Below, piece after piece: positions 1 to 6,431 of a stretch of DNA of 12,760 nt. The DNA is from Gemmatimonadales bacterium (GTDB lineage: Bacteria > Gemmatimonadota > Gemmatimonadetes > Gemmatimonadales > GWC2-71-9). The position numbers and the translations under genes are program-made. Under the pieces are notes generated by a model. The model was not told the origin of the DNA. It worked only from the letters and a program-made list of their open reading frames with translations, and did not search any database. Where the stretch lies: positions 1 to 12,760 of the forward strand of contig JAUVTI010000038.1 of the NCBI GenBank assembly GCA_030601605.1. The letters run 5' to 3'. Numbering within the stretch: position 1 is the stretch's first letter; every line of letters starts with the position of its first letter.

Positions 1-1
1 C

Positions 2-367
2 CAGTACCGGCCGGTCTCGCGCGTGATGTTTGCGACGACGGTGGTGTGGAGCTCCTGGTCGGATGCGGCGGCGGATCTGGCGGCCGTGGGCGGCGCGAAC
101 GCCTTCGACACGTGGTCTGTCGGGGCAGGGTTGGAACTCAATCGCGGCGGGAAGATCCCGGTCCGGTTTGGATTCCGTTATGCGCAGCTGCCGTTCAGCA
201 ACACGCCGGACCAGCCGCGGGAGATAGACCTCACCGTGGGCGTTGGTTTCCGGGCTGCCGGCGGGCGCGCACTCTTCGACATCGGGCTCGAGCGAGCGAA
301 GCGGGATGGTGGTGGGGCGAGTGAGCGGGCGTGGCAGCTCTCACTTGGCGTCATCATCCTGCCGTGA
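2..367 (+). CDS. C-terminal part of a probable outer-membrane beta-barrel protein (5' end outside window)
   Basis: The reading frame is already open at the left edge and ends at TGA 365-367, so only about 121 C-terminal residues are visible and the true start lies outside the window. The residues fall into short stretches alternating polar and hydrophobic positions, such as IPVRFGFRYAQLPF and EIDLTVGVGF, separated by Gly/Asp/Asn-rich turns. The protein ends in a strand-like WQLSLGVIILP. This is the look of consecutive transmembrane beta strands of an outer-membrane barrel. I do not recognise a specific family; a FadL-like or other porin-like barrel is possible, but substrate and function cannot be assigned. 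The stop overlaps the GTG start of mtaB by four bases (GTGA), suggesting co-translation with the next gene. Barrel assignment is inference from strand pattern only. Confidence 0.6.
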   Translation, partial: QYRPVSRVMFATTVVWSSWSDAAADLAAVGGANAFDTWSVGAGLELNRGGKIPVRFGFRYAQLPFSNTPDQPREIDLTVGVGFRAAGGRALFDIGLERAKRDGGGASERAWQLSLGVIILP

Positions 368-1659
368 CGCGAGTCTTCCTGCACACCTTCGGCTGCAAGG
401 CCAACCAGTACGACAGCGAGGTCCTGCGCCAGGCCATCGAGGCCGCCGGCGCGGCCGTCGTGGCCGACCCGGCCGATGCCGATGCCGCAGTCGTGAACTC
501 GTGCACGGTGACGCACGTGAGCGAGTCGAAGATGCGGGGGTTGGTGCGTCGTCTCGCCCGCCGCAACGATGCGGTGCGCACGGTCGTGACCGGCTGCGCG
601 GCGGCGCTGGACGGTGGAGCCATAGCGGCGCTGCCCGGAGTCGTCGGGGTCGTGGGGGGTGCGGACCCGACGCTCGTGCTCGAGGCTCTCGGGCTGCCGC
701 CCGACGGAGTGGACCCGGTGCTGCGCTCCTTTGGCCGCGGCGCGCGAGCCTGGCTCAAGATCCAGGACGGGTGTGACGAGCACTGCACGTTCTGCGCGAC
801 CACCCTGGCGCGCGGCGCCAACCGCTCGCGCTCGCCGGAGGAGATCGTGCGTGAGGCCGAGGCGCTCGCGGCCTCCCACGCCGAGCTGGTGCTGACGGGC
901 GTGCACATCGGGAGCTACGGGAAGGACCGCGACGACGGGATGACGCTGGGCCGGCTCGTGGAGCGGCTTGTGGCCGCGGTGCCGACTGTGCGCATTCGTC
1001 TCTCGTCGGTCGAGGCTACCGAGGTGGACGACACGCTCGCCGATCTGATGATCGGTGCGCCTGAGCGGCTAGCCCCCCACCTGCATGCGCCTCTGCAGTC
1101 GGGGAGCGACCGGCTGCTCAAGCTCATGGGGCGCCACTGGTATACGGCCGCGAAGTACAGGGATCGCATCGAGTGGCTGGCCGGCCGTCTGCCGGCGTTC
1201 GGACTCGGAGCCGACGTGATGGTGGGATTCCCCGGGGAGACGGCAGAAGACCACTCCGCTACGCGTGATCTCATCGAGGCGCTGCCGTTCACCTACCTTC
1301 ACGTCTTCCCGTACTCGGCCCGGCCCGGCGCGGCGGCCCCGCGCATCGGCGCGCCGGTCGAGCCCGAAACCGTCGTGGGCCGAGCCGCGGAGTTGCGGGC
1401 TCTGGGCAGCGAGAAGGGATCGTCCTATCGTGCGGCGCGCAGCGGTGGCAGGGCGGACCTCGTGCTGCTGCGGCGCTCGGGCGGACGGTTCGAGGCTCTC
1501 ACCGAGGACTACCTCTCAGCGTACGTGCCGAGTGACCGACTCGTGCCGGGCCGCTTCGCCGCCGCGCTCGCGCTGGAGCCCGACGGCACGCTGCGCGCCG
1601 ACCCGCTGAACGTCGATCCATGGAGCGCGTCTACGTCGAGACCTACGGTTGCCAGATGA
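364..1659 (+). CDS. mtaB: tRNA (N6-threonylcarbamoyladenosine(37)-C2)-methylthiotransferase MtaB
   Basis: Cytoplasmic radical-SAM enzyme that adds a methylthio group to t6A37 of ANN-decoding tRNAs, making ms2t6A. The 431-residue product has the family layout. An N-terminal UPF0004 domain carries three cluster-binding cysteines (C11 in FGCKANQYDSE, C47 in VNSCTV, C78 in TGCAA). The radical-SAM motif CDEHCTFC follows at C137/C141/C144. Downstream are LQSGSDRLLKLMGR and VMVGFPGETAEDH, and a TRAM-like RNA-binding end from about residue 363. FGCKANQYD, rather than YGCQMN, and the SSVEATE stretch point to MtaB rather than MiaB. GTG 364 is chosen because homologues begin a few residues before the first cysteine and because it overlaps the upstream stop by four bases; GTG 331 would add 11 atypical residues. 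There is no clear Shine-Dalgarno, so translational coupling is likely. The 3' end overlaps miaB by 40 bases. Confidence 0.93.
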   Translation: MTRVFLHTFGCKANQYDSEVLRQAIEAAGAAVVADPADADAAVVNSCTVTHVSESKMRGLVRRLARRNDAVRTVVTGCAAALDGGAIAALPGVVGVVGGADPTLVLEALGLPPDGVDPVLRSFGRGARAWLKIQDGCDEHCTFCATTLARGANRSRSPEEIVREAEALAASHAELVLTGVHIGSYGKDRDDGMTLGRLVERLVAAVPTVRIRLSSVEATEVDDTLADLMIGAPERLAPHLHAPLQSGSDRLLKLMGRHWYTAAKYRDRIEWLAGRLPAFGLGADVMVGFPGETAEDHSATRDLIEALPFTYLHVFPYSARPGAAAPRIGAPVEPETVVGRAAELRALGSEKGSSYRAARSGGRADLVLLRRSGGRFEALTEDYLSAYVPSDRLVPGRFAAALALEPDGTLRADPLNVDPWSASTSRPTVAR

Positions 1660-2942
1660 ACGTGGCCGACACCGAGCTGATTCTGGGAGGGCTCGGACGG
1701 GAGGGCTACGAGGTGACCGATGATCCGGCGGCGGCCGACGTGATGCTGGTCAACACGTGTGCCGTGCGCGACAGGGCGGAGCAGCGGGTGATCGGCCGCA
1801 TCGGGGAGCTGAAGCGGCACAAGCGGCCGGGCGTCGTGCTCGGCGTCGTGGGGTGCATGGCGCAGCGGCTCGGGACGCGGCTGCTGGATGGAGCGCCGCA
1901 CGTCGATCTCGTGGTGGGGCCGGACGGATACCGCGGACTACCGGAGTTGATCGCCCAGGCCGCCGCTGGCCGGCGCGCCGCCGACGTCGAGTTCAAGTCG
2001 TGGGAGCACTACGAGGACATTCCAGCGGAGCGAACGGGCGATCGCGTAGGGGCCTTCGTCACAGTACAGCGCGGCTGCGATTACCGGTGCACGTTCTGCA
2101 TCGTTCCGATGACGCGTGGGCGCGAGCGCAGCCGCAATCTCTCCGACGTCGTTCGCGAGGTAGGGGACCTCGCAGCCAGGGGGATAACCGAGGTGACCCT
2201 CCTGGGTCAGACCGTGAACAGCTACCGGGAAGGTGAGCACGACTTCGCCGATCTGCTGGAGGCGGTGGGGACCGTTGCCGGCATCAGCCGCGTGCGGTTC
2301 ACCAGCCCGTATCCCAATGACTTCTCACCACGGGTCGTCGAGGCCATGGCCCGGGTGGAGTCGGTGTGCGAGCACGTGCACCTGCCGGTGCAGAGCGGCT
2401 CGACGGCCGTTCTCAAGCGCATGGGCCGGCGCTACACGCGTGAGCAGTACCTCGATTGCGTCGAGCGGCTGCGGAGCGCGGTTCCGGGCCTCGCCGTCAC
2501 GACGGATATCATCGTGGGTTTCCCGGGCGAAACCGAGGAGGATTTCCTCGACACCGAGACCCTGGTGCGGGAAGTCGGGTTCGACGACGCATTCACGTTC
2601 CGGTACTCGCCGCGGGAGGGCACGGGCGCGCTGCGGCTGCCCGACCCGGTGCCCGAGGGAGTGGCGGGCGAGCGGCTGGAGCGGATCATCGCGGTCGTGC
2701 GCGACGTGGCGCGGCGCAAGAACATCCAGTTGGTGGGATCCACGCAGGAGGTCCTGGTCGAGAAGGTCTCCCGCCGCGGGGGCCTCTTGCAATCCCGGAC
2801 GCGAACCAACAAGATCGTGTTGGTCGAGGGGCCGCCGGACTGGATCGGTTCGTACCACACGGTCCGCATCTCCGGCACTACTGGTGCAACCTTCACCGCT
2901 GTGCCCGCACAGACGGGCCGGGAGTTGGCCATCGTGGGATAA
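1620..2942 (+). CDS. miaB: tRNA-2-methylthio-N6-dimethylallyladenosine synthase MiaB
   Basis: Radical-SAM methylthiotransferase that converts i6A37 to ms2i6A37 in tRNAs reading UNN codons, after MiaA has added the isopentenyl group (no miaA is in the window). The 440 residues are full length for the family. Three N-terminal cluster cysteines are C11 (TYGCQMNVADTE), C47 (VNTCAVRD) and C79 (VGCMAQR). The radical-SAM motif CDYRCTFC lies at C153/C157/C160. The MiaB-typical SPYPNDFS, HLPVQSGS and TDIIVGFPGETEEDF follow, and a TRAM domain occupies about residues 376-437. ATG 1620 places C11 exactly as in MtaB. The start lies 40 bases inside mtaB without an obvious Shine-Dalgarno, so translation is probably coupled to mtaB. 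It is paralogous to its neighbour. The stop at 2940-2942 is five bases before the comFB-like gene. Confidence 0.95.
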   Translation: MERVYVETYGCQMNVADTELILGGLGREGYEVTDDPAAADVMLVNTCAVRDRAEQRVIGRIGELKRHKRPGVVLGVVGCMAQRLGTRLLDGAPHVDLVVGPDGYRGLPELIAQAAAGRRAADVEFKSWEHYEDIPAERTGDRVGAFVTVQRGCDYRCTFCIVPMTRGRERSRNLSDVVREVGDLAARGITEVTLLGQTVNSYREGEHDFADLLEAVGTVAGISRVRFTSPYPNDFSPRVVEAMARVESVCEHVHLPVQSGSTAVLKRMGRRYTREQYLDCVERLRSAVPGLAVTTDIIVGFPGETEEDFLDTETLVREVGFDDAFTFRYSPREGTGALRLPDPVPEGVAGERLERIIAVVRDVARRKNIQLVGSTQEVLVEKVSRRGGLLQSRTRTNKIVLVEGPPDWIGSYHTVRISGTTGATFTAVPAQTGRELAIVG

Positions 2943-2947
2943 AGAAC

Positions 2948-3202
2948 TTGGTCGAGAACCTGGTCATCGAGGAGTACGACAAGGTGGTGGCCACTGTCGA
3001 GGACTTCTGTGGCTGCGAGATGTGCCGGGAGGACGTGCTGGTCTACACGCTGAACCGGCTGCCGCCGCAGTACGTGGCGCAACCGACGGGAGAGGTGCTC
3101 GCGCGAGTCTCGGCCCAGGCCGACCAGCCGCGCGCCGACATCGCGGTAATGTTGCTCGACGGCATGCGCAAGGTGAAAGCGGCACCGCGCAAGGGACACT
3201 AG
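2948..3202 (+). CDS. comFB: ComFB-family late competence protein
   Basis: Small soluble protein of 84 residues that I recognise as ComFB-like. A helical N-terminus with LVIEEYDKVV leads to a CxCxxC cluster (C21, C23, C26 in FCGCEMCREDVL). The family core YTLNRLPPQYV follows, comparable to the Bacillus ComFB segment with CTCQVC, NDVLALSLNQ and SPRYV. The cysteines could bind a metal. The ComFB family was first known from competence operons; members in cyanobacteria have been reported as c-di-GMP receptors, as I recall, but nothing in this sequence alone proves ligand binding. TTG 2948 is the only plausible start in frame after the miaB stop: it lies five bases downstream and gives a normal family length. 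A weak GGGA sits about 8 bases upstream. The position directly before comEC supports a role in DNA uptake or its control. Function here is inferred. Confidence 0.82.
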   Translation: MVENLVIEEYDKVVATVEDFCGCEMCREDVLVYTLNRLPPQYVAQPTGEVLARVSAQADQPRADIAVMLLDGMRKVKAAPRKGH

Positions 3203-3225
3203 CAGTCGGAGCGGGGTAGCTGGCG

Positions 3226-5532
3226 GTGGCGCCGCCCGTTGCCCGACTCGCGATCACCTACGGGGCCGGTCTCTGGACCGGCCTCGTCTTTTTGATCCCA
3301 GGCGCACTGATTTGGCCGGCCGGGGCCATCATTGCAGTCGTGCTCTGGCGCCGGCCGGCCACTGGGGCGCTCCTCGCCGCAGCGATACTGGGCGCCGCCA
3401 CGGGTTCGGTGCGGGCGGGCGAGAGTGCGGAGAGTTGCTCCCGGCGCCTCCGGCCGGGACGCCATGCGCTGACACTTGCGGTGCACGACGCGCCGGGAAG
3501 CCGCGGCACCACTACCGCCACGGTGCGGGACTCCAGGTGTCGCGGGACCCTTCGGCTTCGCCTGGACGACCGCACGGTTCCGGCCGGTAGCCGCGTGGTC
3601 GCAGTGGGAGCGGTTCGACCGGGCGGCGTGATGCGGGTGTCGCACGTAAGGGTGCTGCGGGCTCCCCGCAGTCGCCGCTTCGTGGTGCGTGACGCCGTAG
3701 CGCGGCGCGTCCGCGCTCTGTACGGGGCGCGGGCTGGGCTCGTCGAGGCGATGGTGATCGGCCGCCGTGAGGATATTCCCGTCTCCCTCCGGCGCGAATT
3801 TACCGACGCCGGCCTCGCGCATCTGCTCGCCATCTCGGGTCTCCACGTCGGTCTGCTCGCGGCGTGGCTGATCGTCGCGCTCGGGTGCGTGGTGCGTCGC
3901 CCCACCGCCTGGCTCATCAGCTGTGTGCTGATATGGGGCTACGTGTCGCTGTTGGGGTTTCCGGCCCCGGCCACACGGGCGGCGGGCTTCCTCTCGATCC
4001 ACGCCGTGTCCAGGGCCAGGCAGCGCCACCCGCCCTCCTCGGCCGTTCTCGCGGTGGCTCTGCTGGCGGTTCTGCTGATCGAGCCTGGCGCGGCCACGGC
4101 CGTGGGTGCGTGGCTCTCAGTGGCGGCCGTGTGGGGGACAGGCGCTGCCGGCGCACTCCTCAGTGGCCGACTGGCTCGCCGGCCGCTCGTCCGTCTGGCT
4201 GCAGCGTCCGCCGGCGCGACGCTCGCAACCGCGCCCGTGACCGCGTTCGCGTTCGGCAGCGTTGCCCTCGCGGGGCTCGTCACAAATCTGGTGGCGGTGC
4301 CCCTGGCGGGGATCGCGGTTCCCGGGATCGTGGCGAGCCTGGTGCTGGGGGATATCGCGGCCGGGGGCACGGGACTCGTCCTGGCCGCGATCGAAAGCGT
4401 GGCGCGGGCCGGCGCGGCGCTCCCGCTCGGGCACGTGAGCGGGGCCGGCGGGCCCGCGTTCGCGGCGCCCTGGTTGGTGCTGGCCGCGGCGGCGTTCTAC
4501 CTGGCGCGTACCCGACCGGGTTGGCGCCGGCTTGGCATGAAGCTGCTCGGCTGGTTTGCGGCGCTCAGCTGGCTCCTGGTCGCACTGGCGATCGGGGAGA
4601 GGCGCGACCGCGGGGGTGACCTGGCAATTCACGTCCTCGACGTGGGGCAGGGCGACGCCATAGCGATCAGGACGCCCCGGGGCAGCTGGCTCCTGGTGGA
4701 CGGGGGTCCTCTGGGCGCCGCCGGTGATGCGGGGCGGCGCGTCGTCGTGCCGTTCCTCGAGCGCCGCGGCGTGCGGCGGCTGGCGGCGCTGATAGTGTCG
4801 CACGGTGACGCCGACCATCTGGGAGGGGTGCCCTCCGTGCTGCGCCGGATCGACGCAGGCCTGGTGCTGGAGCCGGGCCAGCCGTTGGCGAGCGGTCTCT
4901 ATCTCGAGTTCCTGGCCGTGCTGGACGGCGGAGGCATCGAGTGGCGCGCGGCCCGCGCGGGCGACACGCTCATTGTCGACTCGGTGGTGGTCGCGGTGAT
5001 CCACCCGTCGGCGCAGTGGATGCGCAGCCAGGTCGTGCCCAACGAGAACTCCGTCGTGCTCAAGCTCAGCTATGGCTGCTTCGAGGCAGTGCTCGCCGGC
5101 GACGTGGGCCATCCAGTGGAGGAGCGGCTCCTCGCGTCGGTGGGGCAGGCCGATCTCCTCAAGGTGGGCCACCACGGCTCCGCTGGAAGCACCGGCGCCG
5201 AGTGGCTGGCCGCCGTTCAACCAGCAGTCGCGGTGATCAGCGTGGGGGCCAACTCCTATGGCCACCCGGCGCCGGCAGTATTGGAGCGGCTGCGTCAGGG
5301 CGGCACGCGCGTGTGGCGCACCGACCGCGGCGGCACGGTAACGATCCGTTCGGATGGGCGCTATCTTGAGGTGATCCAGGGGGGACCAACCACGGCTTGG
5401 GAGGGGCTACGGTGCCGGATTCGTCACTGGTTACGATCGAGCGGTTCATCCTCGAGCAGGAGCGCCTGCACCCCGAGGCCACCGGTGAGCTTACCCAGCT
5501 GCTCTACGACATCGCGCTCGCCGCAAAGGTGA
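3226..5532 (+). CDS. comEC: ComEC/Rec2 family DNA internalization channel protein
   Basis: Polytopic inner-membrane protein that passes single-stranded DNA into the cytoplasm in natural transformation. The 768 residues show the full ComEC order: hydrophobic N-terminal segments (residues about 5-60), a soluble region of the DUF4131/OB-like type (about 65-150), and the Competence domain with hallmark LAISGLHVG at 201-209 and many membrane segments to about 460. A C-terminal metallo-beta-lactamase-like domain follows, with LDVGQGDA (471-478), SHGDADHLGG containing H526, D528, D530 and H531, GDV around D626, and KVGHHGS (646-652). The metal-binding motifs look intact, consistent with a nuclease-type site. 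GTG 3226 follows comFB by 23 bases with GGGG upstream. Oddities: a hairpin with a T-run covers codons 13-23, and the last 40 or so residues are Ser/Arg-rich, unlike the family, and overlap fbp by 121 bases. Confidence 0.93.
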   Translation: MAPPVARLAITYGAGLWTGLVFLIPGALIWPAGAIIAVVLWRRPATGALLAAAILGAATGSVRAGESAESCSRRLRPGRHALTLAVHDAPGSRGTTTATVRDSRCRGTLRLRLDDRTVPAGSRVVAVGAVRPGGVMRVSHVRVLRAPRSRRFVVRDAVARRVRALYGARAGLVEAMVIGRREDIPVSLRREFTDAGLAHLLAISGLHVGLLAAWLIVALGCVVRRPTAWLISCVLIWGYVSLLGFPAPATRAAGFLSIHAVSRARQRHPPSSAVLAVALLAVLLIEPGAATAVGAWLSVAAVWGTGAAGALLSGRLARRPLVRLAAASAGATLATAPVTAFAFGSVALAGLVTNLVAVPLAGIAVPGIVASLVLGDIAAGGTGLVLAAIESVARAGAALPLGHVSGAGGPAFAAPWLVLAAAAFYLARTRPGWRRLGMKLLGWFAALSWLLVALAIGERRDRGGDLAIHVLDVGQGDAIAIRTPRGSWLLVDGGPLGAAGDAGRRVVVPFLERRGVRRLAALIVSHGDADHLGGVPSVLRRIDAGLVLEPGQPLASGLYLEFLAVLDGGGIEWRAARAGDTLIVDSVVVAVIHPSAQWMRSQVVPNENSVVLKLSYGCFEAVLAGDVGHPVEERLLASVGQADLLKVGHHGSAGSTGAEWLAAVQPAVAVISVGANSYGHPAPAVLERLRQGGTRVWRTDRGGTVTIRSDGRYLEVIQGGPTTAWEGLRCRIRHWLRSSGSSSSRSACTPRPPVSLPSCSTTSRSPQR
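3262..3293 (+). terminator. Intrinsic-terminator-like hairpin with T-run inside the start of comEC
   Basis: GGCCGGTC (3264-3271), loop TCTG, GACCGGCC (3276-3283) form a perfect 8-bp stem. One G-U and one more G-C pair extend it to 3262-3285. GTC and then five T (3289-3293) follow; I found no other run of five T on the + strand of the window. This is the shape of a rho-independent terminator or attenuator, placed 36 bases after the comEC start codon. The T-run is offset three bases from the extended stem, which weakens it. The bases also encode part of the first membrane segment (Gly-Leu-Trp-Thr-Gly-Leu-Val-Phe-Leu), so chance is possible. Activity is inference. Confidence 0.4.
5399..5406 (+). 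promoter_or_regulatory. Shine-Dalgarno deciding the fbp start
   Basis: GGGAGGGG lies five bases before GTG 5412, inside the comEC reading frame. It is one of the strongest ribosome-binding sites in the window and favours GTG 5412 over the in-frame TTG at 5397, which would lie upstream of the site. It also shows that fbp can be initiated independently of comEC termination at 5532. Confidence 0.7.
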
Positions 5533-6431
5533 TCTCCGGGTACGTGCGGCGCGCGGGGTTGGTGGATGTGCTGGGCGCGTTCGGCAGGACCAACGTGCAA
5601 GGTGAGGAGCAGCAGAAGCTCGACGTCATCGCGAACGACACGATGATCCAGTCCATCGCGTACACGGGGCGGGTGTGTGTCATGGCGTCGGAGGAGGATG
5701 CCGAGCCGTTCCCGATCCCGGAGGAACACAACCCCGGCAAGTACGTGCTGCTGCACGATCCGCTGGACGGCTCGTCCAATATCGACGTGAACGTCTCGAT
5801 CGGCACGATCTTCTCGATCCACCAGCGCGTGACCGAGAGCGGCCCCGGCACGCTGGAGGACTGTCTCCAGAAGGGACGCGGGCAGATCGCGGCAGGCTAC
5901 GTGATCCACGGATCCAGCACGGTGCTCGTGTATACGGTGGGCCGTGGAGTGCATGCGTTCACATTGGATCCCACCATTGGTGAGTTCCTGCTGGTGAACC
6001 CCGACATCAAGACCCCCGAAATCGGGAAGTACTACTCCATCAACGAGAGTTACTACCAGCGTTGGTCGGATGGCTACCGGCGGGTAGTGCAGGAGTTCAA
6101 GGGCGTCGAAAGCACCGAGCATCGCAAGAACGCGCGCTACATCGGCTCGCTGGTGGCGGACTTCCATCGCAACCTGCTTTCGGGCGGCGTGTTCATGTAT
6201 CCGGCCGATTCAAAGGCGCCCCACGGGAAGCTGCGGTTGCTGTACGAGGCATCGCCGCTCGCGTTCATCGCCGAGCAGGCGGGCGGCGCGGCGTCCGACG
6301 GGGTCACGCCCATCCTGGACATCCAGCCCACGGAGCTGCACCAGCGCACACCCCTGCTGATCGGCAGCAGGGGGGATGTCGCGTTCGTCGAGCGCACCGT
6401 CGCGGAGGTCGACTCGGTAGCGGCCAAGTGA
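5412..6431 (+). CDS. fbp: Class I fructose-1,6-bisphosphatase
   Basis: Cytoplasmic, metal-dependent hydrolysis of fructose 1,6-bisphosphate to fructose 6-phosphate, the committed step of gluconeogenesis, also used in pentose regeneration. The product has 339 residues, close to the E. coli enzyme. Visible hallmarks are NVQGEEQQKLDVIAN, ASEED (92-96), the metal-site LHDPLDGSSNIDVNVSIG (from L114, with D116 and D119), ARYIGSLVADFHRNLL, and the class I signature GKLRLLYEASPLAF (from G272, with E279). EQAGGAASDG and LHQRTPLLIGS complete the C-terminus. GTG 5412 is chosen for its strong Shine-Dalgarno; the first 120 bases lie within the 3' end of comEC in another frame. The stop overlaps the mutase start by four bases (GTGA). 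Adjacency to methylmalonyl-CoA mutase fits a shared gluconeogenic context, which is inference. No sign of inactivation. Confidence 0.95.
   Translation: MPDSSLVTIERFILEQERLHPEATGELTQLLYDIALAAKVISGYVRRAGLVDVLGAFGRTNVQGEEQQKLDVIANDTMIQSIAYTGRVCVMASEEDAEPFPIPEEHNPGKYVLLHDPLDGSSNIDVNVSIGTIFSIHQRVTESGPGTLEDCLQKGRGQIAAGYVIHGSSTVLVYTVGRGVHAFTLDPTIGEFLLVNPDIKTPEIGKYYSINESYYQRWSDGYRRVVQEFKGVESTEHRKNARYIGSLVADFHRNLLSGGVFMYPADSKAPHGKLRLLYEASPLAFIAEQAGGAASDGVTPILDIQPTELHQRTPLLIGSRGDVAFVERTVAEVDSVAAK

Noticed and set aside
331..363. Earlier GTG start for mtaB at 331
   Set aside because: Adds 11 residues unlike the family; GTG 364 fits homologue N-termini and the four-base overlap with the upstream stop.
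2233..3219. 328-codon + strand frame across miaB and comFB
   Set aside because: Ser/Arg/Trp-rich shadow frame overlapping two well-supported genes, with no motif.
4117..5265. 382-codon open frame on the minus strand opposite comEC
   Set aside because: His/Arg/Pro/Gly-rich translation with no recognisable motif; it mirrors the GC-biased third positions of comEC, whose motifs cover the same bases.
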